From contig JAUQYA010000115.1 of the NCBI GenBank assembly GCA_030837785.1, positions 1 through 18,734 on the forward strand: 18,734 nucleotides of DNA. The letters are read 5' to 3'. The position numbers were made by a program, and so were the translations under genes. The stretch is from Albidovulum sp. GTDB lineage: Bacteria; Pseudomonadota; Alphaproteobacteria; Rhodobacterales; Rhodobacteraceae. The stretch's first letter is position 1. Each line of letters opens with the position of its first letter. Below the pieces are notes generated by a model. That model worked only from the letters and a program-made list of their open reading frames with translations. It searched no databases and was not told the origin of the DNA. Below, in pieces: positions 6,427 to 13,624 of this stretch.

Positions 6427-7749
6427 ATGATCTCGGCCCTGATCAAGCGCATCCTGCCCCGCAGCCTTTACGGGCGCGCGGCACTCATCCTCGTCGTGCC
6501 GATCGTCACGCTCCAGCTTGTCGTCTCGCTCGCCTTCCTGCAGCGTCACTTCGAGGGCGTGACGCGGCAGATGACGCGCAACATCGCCTACGAGATCGCG
6601 CTGATCGCGCGCGAGGTCGCGGCCTCGGCCGATGGCCGGACGGCGGCGTCGGCGGCCGGGCGGCTCGGGGGCGAGCTGGCGATGGAGGTGGCGCTGCCGG
6701 CGGGGCGCGGTGTGCCCGCGGGGGATTCGCGCGTCTTCTACGACCTCTCGGGCCGGGTCATCATCGCCACCCTGCGCGAGGCCTTCCCGGCGATCGGCGG
6801 CATCGACCTTTCCGACCTGCGCCGGGTGGAGTTCACCCTGTCCACCGCCTTCGGACCGATGGAGATCGGCTTCGACCGCAGCCGCGTCTCGGCGTCCAAT
6901 CCCCACCAGCTTCTGGTGCTGATGGTCTTCACCGGCCTTCTGATGACGCTGATCGCCTTCCTGTTCCTGCGCAACCAGCTCCGGCCGATCCGCCGGCTGG
7001 CGCGGGCGGCGGAGGCCTTCGGCAAGGGGCGCATCGTTGCCTACAAGCCCTCGGGCGCGACCGAGGTGCGCTCGGCCGGCAATGCCTTTCTCGACATGCG
7101 GGCGCGGATCGAGCGGCAGATCGAACAGCGCACGCTGCTGCTGTCGGGTGTCAGTCACGACCTGCGCACCCCGCTCACCCGGCTCAAGCTCGGGCTTGCC
7201 ATGCTCGACGAGGAGGAGGCCGCGCCGATGATGCGCGATGTCGACGACATGCAGCGGCTTCTTGACGGCTTCCTCGCCTTCGTGCGCGGCGATGCCACCG
7301 AGGAACTGGCCGAGAAGTGCGACCCGTTGCCCTTCGTCCGCTCGGTCGTCGAGGATGCCCGGCGGACCGGCCAGGCCGTCACGCTCCATGCCGTCGAGGG
7401 CGCGGGCGAGGTGGCGATGCGGCGGGGCGCGGTGCGCCGCGCGCTCGAGAACCTGATCGGCAATGCCACGCGCTACGGCACCAGGGCCGAGGTCTCGCTC
7501 GCCATCCTTGAACGCGCGGTCAGGATCACGGTGGAGGATGACGGCCCCGGCATTCCGCGCGACCGGCGCGAGGAGGCGATGCGGCCCTTCACCCGCCTCG
7601 ACGACGCGCGCAACCAGAATCGCGGCACCGGCACCGGGCTTGGCCTTGCCATCGCCGCCGACATCGCGCGCGGCCACGGCGGCACGCTCAGGCTTGGCGA
7701 CAGCGCCCGGCTTGGCGGGCTGAAGGCCGAGCTTGTGCTGGCGCGCTAG
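6427..7749 (+). CDS. EnvZ-like sensor histidine kinase (440 aa)
   Basis: An inner-membrane sensor kinase. A transmembrane helix (about residues 19-38), a periplasmic region of about 120 residues and a second helix (about 161-181) are followed by a HAMP domain (about 182-235). The phospho-acceptor motif is S-H-D-L-R-T-P-L with His244. The catalytic domain has an N box E-N-L-I-G-N-A-T-R-Y (341-350), G1 D-D-G-P-G-I-P (371-377) and G2 G-T-G-L-G-L-A-I (402-409). The domain order and H box match EnvZ-type kinases of alphaproteobacteria. No response-regulator gene is next to it, so its partner must be encoded elsewhere. There is no strong ribosome binding site, and a TAGGTT hexamer ends 6 nt before the ATG, so a leaderless transcript is possible. 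Its stop overlaps the end of the convergent small gene by 4 nt. Confidence 0.93.
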   Translation: MISALIKRILPRSLYGRAALILVVPIVTLQLVVSLAFLQRHFEGVTRQMTRNIAYEIALIAREVAASADGRTAASAAGRLGGELAMEVALPAGRGVPAGDSRVFYDLSGRVIIATLREAFPAIGGIDLSDLRRVEFTLSTAFGPMEIGFDRSRVSASNPHQLLVLMVFTGLLMTLIAFLFLRNQLRPIRRLARAAEAFGKGRIVAYKPSGATEVRSAGNAFLDMRARIERQIEQRTLLLSGVSHDLRTPLTRLKLGLAMLDEEEAAPMMRDVDDMQRLLDGFLAFVRGDATEELAEKCDPLPFVRSVVEDARRTGQAVTLHAVEGAGEVAMRRGAVRRALENLIGNATRYGTRAEVSLAILERAVRITVEDDGPGIPRDRREEAMRPFTRLDDARNQNRGTGTGLGLAIAADIARGHGGTLRLGDSARLGGLKAELVLAR

Positions 7750-8003
7750 GGCCCGGCCATGAGGAACCGGGCGAGCGCGACCCAGGCGGGAACCGACAGG
7801 AGGGCCGCCGGCAGCAGCCACCAGCCGCTGGCCATCCGCCGCTCCTCCGGCACGGGTTCGGGCGGCGCGGGTTCGGGCGGCGCGCCAGCCGGATCGCCGG
7901 CATCGAGCGGCGTGATTTCCTGAAGATACCAGTAGGCCAGAGCATCCGGACGCGCGTGATCCGCCTTGCCCGGCCGCCGCGCGGCGCCCGATCTGTCCAC
8001 CAT
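7746..8003 (-). CDS. Small protein with C-terminal membrane helix (85 aa)
   Basis: The ATG follows a purine-rich GAGGGGGAAA at a suitable distance. Residues 1-35 are basic then polar, with the distinctive Y-W-Y-L-Q-E-I-T-P-L-D. A proline/glutamate linker follows (about 38-53), then one hydrophobic helix W-W-L-L-P-A-A-L-L-S-V-P-A-W-V-A-L (about 61-77) near the C terminus, as in tail-anchored proteins. I do not recognise a named family. It converges on the sensor kinase, overlapping its stop by 4 nt, and lies downstream of the tRNA(CAU) gene. The membrane helix and binding site support a real gene, but length and composition alone do not prove it. Confidence 0.55.
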   Translation of the reverse strand: MVDRSGAARRPGKADHARPDALAYWYLQEITPLDAGDPAGAPPEPAPPEPVPEERRMASGWWLLPAALLSVPAWVALARFLMAGP

Positions 8004-8074
8004 GACGATTTCCCCCTCACCAGGGGACGGGATAGCCCGAGTCGGCTTTCCAAAGGGTTACCCTGGCGCGGGTT

Positions 8075-8150
8075 TGGTAGGCCCGGAGGGACTCGAACCC
8101 CCAACCAAGGCGTTATGAGCGCCCTGCTCTGACCATTGAGCTACAGGCCC
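8075..8150 (-). tRNA. tRNA with CAT anticodon, probably tRNA-Ile2 (lysidine-modified)
   Basis: A complete cloverleaf on the - strand: acceptor GGGCCTG with CGGGCCT, D arm GCTC/GAGC, anticodon loop CTCATAA, T loop TTCGAGT, discriminator A and encoded CCA. A CAT anticodon fits initiator Met, elongator Met or Ile2. The first base is paired (G-U), unlike an initiator. C4-G69 and C5-G68 pairs are those used by TilS to recognise tRNA-Ile2, and the stem-loop around the anticodon resembles bacterial Ile2, so Ile2 is favoured over elongator Met. Confidence 0.9.
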
Positions 8151-8160
8151 GGCCGGATCA

Positions 8161-8189
8161 TCGGTAGAAGCCCCGCGTGCCGCGGTCAA
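8161..8189 (-). promoter_or_regulatory. Promoter of the tRNA(CAT) gene
   Basis: On the - strand, TTGACC (8189-8184) and TACCGA (8166-8161) are separated by 17 nt, and the -10 box ends 10 nt before the tRNA 5' end. The -35 is strong and the -10 weak. Confidence 0.5.
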
Positions 8190-8228
8190 GGCGGGTTGTC
8201 GGGCGCCGCGCCCCTGCCGTGGCGGGAG

Positions 8229-8257
8229 TTGCGAAGCGGGGGGCGTTGGTCTATCGG
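8229..8257 (+). promoter_or_regulatory. Candidate promoter of purMN
   Basis: TTGCGA (8229-8234) and TATCGG (8252-8257) are separated by 17 nt, about 38 nt upstream of the purM ATG. The purC upstream region has nearly the same arrangement (TTGCGA, 17 nt, TATAGG), which raises confidence in both. Confidence 0.45.
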
Positions 8258-8295
8258 GGGCGCAGGATCCGGTCAGGCCAGCGGGGGGCATCACG

Positions 8296-9342
8296 ATGAG
8301 CGAGGCAAAGACGGGGCTGACCTATGCCGACGCCGGCGTCGACATCGACGCGGGCAATGCGCTGGTCGAGCGGATCAAGCCCGCGGCGAAGCGCACCGAC
8401 CGGCCCGGCACGGTCTCGGGCCTCGGCGGGTTCGGCGCGCTCTTCGACCTCAGGGCCGCAGGCTACCGCGACCCGGTGCTGGTCGCCGCCACCGACGGGG
8501 TGGGCACCAAGCTCAGGATCGCCATCGACACCGGCAACGTCGGCACGATCGGCATCGACCTTGTCGCGATGTGCGTCAACGACCTCGTCTGCCAGGGGGC
8601 GGAGCCCTTGTTCTTCCTCGACTATTTCGCCACCGGCAGGCTCGACGTGGGGCAGGCCGCGCGGATCATCGAAGGCATCGCCGACGGCTGCGCCCGGTCG
8701 GGCTGCGCGCTCATCGGCGGCGAGACGGCCGAGATGCCGGGGATGTATCACGGCGGCGACTTCGACCTCGCCGGTTTTGCCGTCGGCGCGATGGAGCGGG
8801 GCCACGACCTGCCGCGCGAGGTGGGCGAGGGCGACGTGCTTCTGGGTCTCGCCTCCAACGGGGTGCATTCCAACGGCTATTCCTTCGTTCGCAAGGTGGT
8901 GGAGCTGTCGGGCCTCGGCTGGTCGGCGCCCGCGCCCTTCGCGCCGGGATCGCTCGGCGAGGAGCTGCTGGCGCCGACCCGGCTCTACGTGACCGCGGCG
9001 CTGGCGGCGATCCGCCGGGGCGGCGTCCATGCGCTCGCCCACATCACCGGCGGCGGGCTGACCGAGAACCTGCCGCGGGTCCTGCCCGACGGGCTCGGCG
9101 CCGCGATCGACCTTGCCGCCTGGGAGCTGCCGCCGGTCTTCCGCTGGCTGGCGGAAACTGCCGGCATGGCCGAGGCGGAACTGCTCAAGACCTTCAACTG
9201 CGGCATCGGCATGATCGCCGTCGTGGCGCCGGAGCGGGTGGCGGATGTGCGGCTCGCGCTCGAGGCCGAAGGCGAGACGGTGACCGAGATCGGCCGCGTC
9301 ACCAGCGGGCAGGGGGTCGCCTACCGGGGCCGCCTCCTGTGA
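8296..9342 (+). CDS. purM: Phosphoribosylformylglycinamidine cyclo-ligase (348 aa)
   Basis: PurM (AIR synthetase) uses ATP to close the imidazole ring of AIR from FGAM in de novo purine synthesis, in the cytoplasm. Diagnostic segments are A-T-D-G-V-G-T-K-L (residues 65-73), the D-L-V-A-M-C-V-N-D-L-V-C-Q-G-A-E-P stretch (88-104), G-G-E-T-A-E-M-P-G-M-Y (141-151), S-N-G-V-H-S-N-G-Y (about 195) and the glycine-rich H-I-T-G-G-G-L-T-E-N. The length matches the family (about 345-350). A G-rich ribosome binding site precedes the ATG. The stop overlaps the GTG start of purN, the common purMN arrangement. It is divergent from the tRNA(CAT) gene. Confidence 0.98.
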   Translation: MSEAKTGLTYADAGVDIDAGNALVERIKPAAKRTDRPGTVSGLGGFGALFDLRAAGYRDPVLVAATDGVGTKLRIAIDTGNVGTIGIDLVAMCVNDLVCQGAEPLFFLDYFATGRLDVGQAARIIEGIADGCARSGCALIGGETAEMPGMYHGGDFDLAGFAVGAMERGHDLPREVGEGDVLLGLASNGVHSNGYSFVRKVVELSGLGWSAPAPFAPGSLGEELLAPTRLYVTAALAAIRRGGVHALAHITGGGLTENLPRVLPDGLGAAIDLAAWELPPVFRWLAETAGMAEAELLKTFNCGIGMIAVVAPERVADVRLALEAEGETVTEIGRVTSGQGVAYRGRLL

Positions 9343-9926
9343 AGCGCGTCGCCATCCTGATTTCGGGGGGCGGGTCGAACATGGTCGCGCTGGTCCGCAG
9401 CATGACCGGCGACCACCCGGCGAAGGCCGTGCTGGTGCTGTCGAACGATCCCGCGGCGGCCGGGCTGGCGAAGGCGCGCGAGATGGGGGTGGCGACGGCG
9501 GCCGTCGACCACCGGCCCTTCGGGGCCGACCGGGCGGGGTTCGAGGCGGCACTTCTGACGGCCCTCCTCGGGGCGCAACCCGACATCCTCTGCCTTGCCG
9601 GATTCATGCGGGTGCTGACCCCCGGCTTCGTCGAAAGGTTCCGGGGGCGGATGCTGAACATCCACCCCTCGCTCCTGCCGAAGTTTCCCGGCCTGCACAC
9701 CCACCGCCGCGCTCTGGAAGCGGGCGACGCCGAGGCCGGATGCACCGTCCATGAGGTGACGGCGGAGCTTGACGCGGGGCCGATCCTCGGCCAGGCGCGG
9801 GTGCCGGTGCTGCCCGGCGACAGCGAGGCGACGCTCGCCGCGCGGGTGCTGGAGCAGGAACACCGGCTCTACCCCGCGGTGCTGCGCCGCTTCGCCGCCG
9901 GCGACCGGAGGCCGGTCTACCTGTAG
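9339..9926 (+). CDS. purN: Phosphoribosylglycinamide formyltransferase (195 aa)
   Basis: PurN transfers a formyl group from 10-formyltetrahydrofolate to GAR in purine synthesis. The catalytic triad is visible as Asn107 and His109 in L-N-I-H-P-S-L-L-P and Asp145 in E-L-D-A-G-P-I. The N-terminal I-S-G-G-G-S-N is the phosphate-binding loop. The start is GTG at 9339, overlapping the purM stop (GTGA), so translation is coupled; the longer open frame upstream is the shadow of purM. Length is normal for bacterial PurN. No clear terminator follows it. Confidence 0.97.
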   Translation: MKRVAILISGGGSNMVALVRSMTGDHPAKAVLVLSNDPAAAGLAKAREMGVATAAVDHRPFGADRAGFEAALLTALLGAQPDILCLAGFMRVLTPGFVERFRGRMLNIHPSLLPKFPGLHTHRRALEAGDAEAGCTVHEVTAELDAGPILGQARVPVLPGDSEATLAARVLEQEHRLYPAVLRRFAAGDRRPVYL

Positions 9927-10521
9927 GCGCGCGAGGGGATGACCGGCCCGGCACGGCGCAGGACGTCCCGGCATCCGATCCGGCGCGGGGCGGCGCTAAC
10001 AGCCGTGGCCGGGCCGCAACTCAAGCTTCCGCATGGGCCGCACTGGATCCCGAAGTTGCGGGGGTGTTCGCAAGAAACGCCCTTCGGGAAGGAATTCAAG
10101 GGGCCGAATATGTACTACCCTTGGTGCACAGGGCGGACAGGCCGGCAGTGGCCGTTCTTCCTGACGAGGTTCACCCTTGGGAGGTTGGTTAGACACTGGC
10201 GAACACCTTCGATGATGGCCACGACGCGGTGATGCCGAGGAACTACCGGGCGGTGGTTCCGGAAGAACAGGATAGCACGAATATCCCTGCCATCCCGCAT
10301 CGTGACGAGGGTGGCGGCCGTTGCCGCGCTTCAACCCGTGCCTGCCGCGGCCCCCCTTCGACCGTCCGCGCCGCCGCATCAATCGGGCCGACAGGCGGCG
10401 ATTGACACCAGCCCCGCCGCGCCGGCGGCTGGCGATCCGCCGGGGCTCTTCCCTTTCCCGCGCCGCTCGCCTAAGAGGGCTCATCGACGGCGGGCCGGCC
10501 CCCGCGCCAGACGGATCATCC
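9927..10521. other. 595-bp stretch between purN and rnd with no convincing intact gene
   Basis: The middle (about 10040-10300) is clearly less GC-rich than its neighbours. An 8-bp inverted repeat, CCGCAACT (10014-10021) with AGTTGCGG (10054-10061), encloses 32 nt. A possible decayed zinc-ribbon reading frame lies on the - strand (separate entry). The last 200 bp before rnd are GC-rich; a TTGACA at 10402-10407 lacks a good -10 box at the right spacing. No RNA gene or mobile element is recognised. Confidence 0.5.
9996..10196 (-). pseudogene. Possible frameshifted zinc-ribbon small gene
   Basis: On the - strand a GTG at 10196, preceded by GAAGG about 9 nt upstream, opens a 66-codon frame containing L-P-A-C-P-P-C-A-P-R-V-V-H-I (residues 17-30), a plausible first zinc knuckle. 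The expected second CxxC is missing in this frame, but the neighbouring frame reads F-G-I-Q-C-G-P-C-G at about 10030-10060. Shifting one frame between 10100 and 10060 would give two CxxC pairs about 33 residues apart, as in zinc ribbons. This could be a broken gene, a sequencing indel or chance. No family is named. Confidence 0.25.
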
Positions 10522-11676
10522 ATGAAGACGATCACCACGACCGAAGACCTTGCCCGCTTCTGCGATGCGGCCAAGGCCGCCCCCTATGTCACGCTCGACA
10601 CGGAATTTCTTCGGGAACGAACCTATTACTCCAAGCTTTGCCTGATCCAGATGGCGCTCCCGGGCACCGACGGGGAAGCGGTGCTGGTCGATCCGCTCGC
10701 CGACGGCCTCTCGCTCGAACCGCTCTACGACCTCTTCCGCCACGAGGCGACGGTGAAGGTCTTCCACGCCGCGCGGCAGGATCTGGAGATCTTCTTCGTT
10801 GAGGGCAACGTCTTTCCCCGGCCGCTCTTCGATACCCAGGTGGCCGCGATGGTGTGCGGCTTCGGCGAGCAGGTCGGCTACGAGACGCTGGTGCGCAAGA
10901 TCGCGCGGCAGGGCCTCGACAAGACCTCGCGCTTCACCGACTGGTCGCGCCGGCCGCTGTCGGAGGCGCAGAAGGTCTACGCGCTTGCCGACGTGACGCA
11001 TCTGCGCCCGATCTACGAATTCCTCGCCCGCGAGCTTCAGCGCACCGGGCGGACGCAATGGGTGGAGGAGGAACTGTCGATCCTTCTCGACCCGGAAACC
11101 TACATCACCCGGCCCGAGGACGCCTGGCTTCGCGTCAAGACCCGCACCACCTCGGGCCGCTTCCTCGCCATCGCGCGCGAGCTCGCCCGCTTTCGCGAGG
11201 ACTATGCGCAAAGCCGCAACGTGCCACGGTCGCGGGTGTTCAAGGACGACGCGCTGCTGGAGCTTGCCTCCACCAAGCCCACCACGATCGAGGAACTCGG
11301 CCGCTCGCGGCTTCTTTTGCGCGAGGGGCGCAAGCCCGAGATCGCCGACGGGATTCTCGCGGCGGTGGCGGCGGGGATGGCCGTCCGGCCCGAGGACTGC
11401 CCGAAGGTCGAGGACGGGCGCGACCAGCTTCAGGTCGATTCGGCGCTGGCCGATCTCCTGCGCGTGCTCCTCAAGGCCAAGTCCGAAAGCGCCGGCGTGG
11501 CGCAGAAGCTGATCGCCACCTCCTCCGATCTCGACGCGCTCGCGGGGGGCGACCGCTCGGTCGCGGCGCTGAACGGCTGGCGCGGCGAGGTCTTCGGCCA
11601 GGATGCGCTGCGGCTCTGCCGGGGCGAGATCGCGCTTTCGGCGAAGGGCGGGGCGGTCAGGGTGGTCACCGTCTGA
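10522..11676 (+). CDS. rnd: Ribonuclease D (384 aa)
   Basis: RNase D is a 3'-to-5' exoribonuclease that trims tRNA and other structured RNA 3' ends. The DEDDy catalytic residues are visible: Asp26 and Glu28 in T-L-D-T-E-F, Asp87 in A-A-R-Q-D-L-E, and Tyr153 with Asp157 in Y-A-L-A-D-V. An HRDC domain follows (about residues 205-285). The length agrees with alphaproteobacterial RNase D. The frame is open further upstream, but the GC-rich R/P-rich translation there is unlike the family, and M-K-T-I-T-T is a typical start; the ribosome binding site (ACGGA) is weak. It converges on the lipoprotein gene. Confidence 0.96.
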   Translation: MKTITTTEDLARFCDAAKAAPYVTLDTEFLRERTYYSKLCLIQMALPGTDGEAVLVDPLADGLSLEPLYDLFRHEATVKVFHAARQDLEIFFVEGNVFPRPLFDTQVAAMVCGFGEQVGYETLVRKIARQGLDKTSRFTDWSRRPLSEAQKVYALADVTHLRPIYEFLARELQRTGRTQWVEEELSILLDPETYITRPEDAWLRVKTRTTSGRFLAIARELARFREDYAQSRNVPRSRVFKDDALLELASTKPTTIEELGRSRLLLREGRKPEIADGILAAVAAGMAVRPEDCPKVEDGRDQLQVDSALADLLRVLLKAKSESAGVAQKLIATSSDLDALAGGDRSVAALNGWRGEVFGQDALRLCRGEIALSAKGGAVRVVTV

Positions 11677-11698
11677 GGGCGCCGGTTCGTGGCGGCGC

Positions 11699-12172
11699 TC
11701 AGCGCCGGCTGGAACGGCTGTTCGCGGCCCCGAGCACGACGATCTGGGTGACGTTCGCCAGCTTGATGTCCGACAGATATGCGGCCGCCGTCACCTCGCG
11801 CGACTGCGGCGTGGAGACGCGCGTGCCGCCGTGCGGCTGGTCGACGACGAAACGGTAGGTCAGCACGCCATCGACCGGCTCGCCGTTGTTCTCGGCCACC
11901 AGTGCGGCGTCCCACCAGCCCTGCGTCGGCGGCAGGCCGGTCGCCCGCACGATCGCGCCGCCGGGCTGGCGGGCGACCTCCATGTCGGTCACGTCGGCCA
12001 CCAGCACCCGCGGGTCGCCGGGCCGCCCCGGCACCACGGACTCGGTCGCCACCACCGTCGTCGCCTGCGACCGTCCGAACCAGTTGAACGGGTTGAGCCG
12101 GCTTTCCCGGATGCGGCCGCATCCCGCCAGCACCAGCGCGAGGATCAGAAGTCCGCTGACAGGCAGTCTCAT
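11699..12172 (-). CDS. Predicted lipoprotein, conserved hypothetical (157 aa)
   Basis: The N terminus is a lipoprotein signal: Met-Arg, a hydrophobic core (residues 5-15) and the lipobox L-A-G-C with Cys18 as the lipidation site. Just after it comes R-L-N-P-F-N-W-F-G. The remainder (about 40-145) is a soluble beta-rich-looking domain with G-W-W-D-A-A-L-V and D-G-V-L-T-Y-R-F-V-V. It should be anchored in the cell envelope facing the periplasm. I do not know its function; similar lipoproteins occur in Rhodobacteraceae as far as I recall. It converges on rnd (22 nt between stops) and is divergent from sufE. Confidence 0.85.
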   Translation of the reverse strand: MRLPVSGLLILALVLAGCGRIRESRLNPFNWFGRSQATTVVATESVVPGRPGDPRVLVADVTDMEVARQPGGAIVRATGLPPTQGWWDAALVAENNGEPVDGVLTYRFVVDQPHGGTRVSTPQSREVTAAAYLSDIKLANVTQIVVLGAANSRSSRR

Positions 12173-12245
12173 CGTTCGGCCGCTCCCTACCCAGGTCTCC
12201 GCCTGCCTAGCCCATTCGGAAGGCCCTGAAAAGAGCGCCGATCAC

Positions 12246-12274
12246 TGGACCTTGCGCGGCCAAGCGACTAGGTG
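12246..12274 (+). promoter_or_regulatory. Candidate promoter of sufE
   Basis: TGGACC (12246-12251) and TAGGTG (12269-12274) are separated by 17 nt and end 24 nt before the sufE ATG, leaving a short leader with a GGAG ribosome binding site. The -10 box is poor by E. coli standards. Confidence 0.35.
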
Positions 12275-12298
12275 AGGGGGGCGAACCCGGAGAACCGC

Positions 12299-12724
12299 AT
12301 GGCCACCGAAGCCTTCGAGGAGATCGCCGAAACCTTCGCCTTCCTCGATGACTGGGAAGACCGCTACCGCCATGTGATCGAGCTTGGGCGCGCGATGCCG
12401 GCGCTCGATGCGGCGGTGAAGGTGCCGGCGACCAAGGTCGAGGGCTGCGCGAGCCAGGTCTGGCTGCTGCCGCGGATCGCGGGGCAGGGGCCCGCCGCCC
12501 GGTTCGACTTCGAGGGCGACAGCGACGCGATGATCGTCCGCGGCCTGATCGCGATCCTCCACGCGCTCTATTCCGGCCTCCCCGCCGCCGAGGCGGCGCG
12601 GATCGACGCGCAGGCCGAACTTGCCCGGCTCGGGCTCCAGGACCACCTGTCCTCGCAGCGCTCGAACGGGCTGCGCGCGATGGTCGGCCGGCTGAGGAAG
12701 CTTGCCGCCGAGGCGGCGGGGTAG
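12299..12724 (+). CDS. sufE: SufE family sulfur-acceptor protein (141 aa)
   Basis: SufE accepts persulfide sulfur from the cysteine desulfurase SufS and passes it to the Fe-S cluster scaffold. The acceptor Cys is Cys50 in V-E-G-C-A-S-Q-V-W-L, matching Cys51 of E. coli SufE. Other family features are the N-terminal W-E-D-R-Y-R-H-V-I-E-L-G-R (residues 19-31) and the length of about 140. The ATG at 12299 follows CGGAG closely; an in-frame GTG at 12272 is less likely. It stands alone, not in a suf operon, as is common in alphaproteobacteria. It ends 5 nt from the convergent DUF1638 gene. Confidence 0.95.
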   Translation: MATEAFEEIAETFAFLDDWEDRYRHVIELGRAMPALDAAVKVPATKVEGCASQVWLLPRIAGQGPAARFDFEGDSDAMIVRGLIAILHALYSGLPAAEAARIDAQAELARLGLQDHLSSQRSNGLRAMVGRLRKLAAEAAG

Positions 12725-12729
12725 CGCCC

Positions 12730-13356
12730 TCAGAGCTTCGCCAGCGTCCGCTTCAGGTCGCCGTAGCCGGTCAGCCGCCGCTCGTAGGCGAGGCCGAGCC
12801 GGGCGGCGCAGTCGCGCGCCTTGGCGTCGAGCGCGGGGTCGTCGGTCTGGGCCTGGTAGACCAGCTTCTCGTAGTTGCCGAACATCATCGGGATCAGCTC
12901 GGGGTGGCGGTCGAAGCCCATCGGGCGCCAGACGAAGGCGTCGAACTGGCGGCAGAGGAAGTCGGTCAGGTAGAAGGCCGTCGCCTCTTCGCGGGCGGCG
13001 AAGGCGGCGTTGCCCTCGAAGAAGGAATAGCAGTGCGGCCCCTCGACCATCTCGACGCCAAGCGCGTCGCAGCGCGCCTTGAGCCGGCCGCCGGTGCCGC
13101 AGTCGGCATAGACGACGAAGATGCCGTCGTAGTCGGCCCGGTGCTTCACCACCGTCGCCTCCACCGCCTCGGTGATCCGGTCGGGCCAGAGGTGCAGGTT
13201 CGCCGGCAGGCAGGTGAGGTCGAGGTGGGTCCAGCCGTTCGCGGCCTTGAGGTCGAGGATCTCGCGCGCCAGCGCCCCGCAGGCGATCAGGAGGATCCGC
13301 CCCGACCGGCTCGGCGCCTGGCCGCGTTCCGTCAGTTCCTCGTCGGAGGGGATCAT
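12730..13356 (-). CDS. DUF1638 family protein (208 aa)
   Basis: DUF1638 proteins have no firmly established function, but they recur near corrinoid-dependent methyltransferase genes, as here. Visible family features are I-A-C-G-A-L-A-R-E (residues 24-32), L-P-A-N-L-H-L-W-P (50-58), Y-A-D-C-G-T-G-G (83-90) and G-P-H-C-Y-S-F-F-E-G (106-115). Cysteines 26, 49, 86 and 109 sit in these conserved segments and could bind a metal, cluster or cofactor; that is inference. The start is the ATG overlapping the stop of the 58-residue upstream gene (ATGA, 13353-13356), after GGAAGG. A long in-frame extension upstream is the out-of-frame reading of that small gene. Confidence 0.88.
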   Translation of the reverse strand: MIPSDEELTERGQAPSRSGRILLIACGALAREILDLKAANGWTHLDLTCLPANLHLWPDRITEAVEATVVKHRADYDGIFVVYADCGTGGRLKARCDALGVEMVEGPHCYSFFEGNAAFAAREEATAFYLTDFLCRQFDAFVWRPMGFDRHPELIPMMFGNYEKLVYQAQTDDPALDAKARDCAARLGLAYERRLTGYGDLKRTLAKL

Positions 13357-13529
13357 CGCGGCCTTCCCAGCGCCCGCCAGGCGAGCGCCGCGACCATCAG
13401 GACCGGGATCAGCCAGGGCCGCAGGTCCGCCGGCAGCGCCATCAGCAGGAATACCGTCGCCGCGCCGAGGACCAGGACGGCGAGGACGATCAGGGCGAAG
13501 CGGGCAGGGGTGAGGCGGGCAGGGGGCAC
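13353..13529 (-). CDS. Small two-helix membrane protein (58 aa, GTG start)
   Basis: A GTG at 13529, with AGGA about 8 nt upstream, opens a 58-codon frame whose stop overlaps the DUF1638 ATG. The product has two hydrophobic helices: F-A-L-I-V-L-A-V-L-V-L-G-A-A-T-V-F-L-L-M (residues 11-30) and W-L-I-P-V-L-M-V-A-A-L-A-W (39-51), joined by a short polar turn and ending in a basic tail. The overlapping frame on the same strand gives a Pro/Arg-rich product with no recognisable domain, so this frame is preferred. Coupling suggests co-expression with DUF1638. Function unknown. Confidence 0.6.
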   Translation of the reverse strand: MPPARLTPARFALIVLAVLVLGAATVFLLMALPADLRPWLIPVLMVAALAWRALGRPR

Positions 13530-13583
13530 GGGACATTCCTTTCCCCCTCAACATGGGGTCCGTTCCCGTCGTTGCAACGGGCC

Positions 13584-13603
13584 GCCGCCCCGCCGGGGGC
13601 GGC
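13584..13603 (-). terminator. Strong GC hairpin after the corrinoid-protein gene
   Basis: GCCGCCCC (13584-13591) and GGGGCGGC (13596-13603) form a perfect 8-bp stem with a 4-nt loop, starting 21 nt past the stop of the corrinoid gene on the - strand. No T-run follows, so it may be an inefficient terminator or mRNA-stabilising stem that lowers read-through into the downstream pair. Confidence 0.45.
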
Positions 13604-13624
13604 AGCCGGTGCCAGGCGTCCGGC

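Noticed and set aside
5473..7821. Long - strand open frame covering the MBL gene and the whole sensor-kinase gene
   Set aside because: Only the part from 6384 down is coding; the rest is the antisense of the kinase and gives R/G/P-rich sequence without domains.
8251..9552. Long open frame antisense to purM and purN
   Set aside because: GC-driven shadow of well-identified genes; no recognisable motif.
11693..11707. CGGCGC/GCGCCG palindrome as terminator between rnd and the lipoprotein gene
   Set aside because: Only 6 bp, includes the lipoprotein stop codon as its loop, and has no T-run on either strand.
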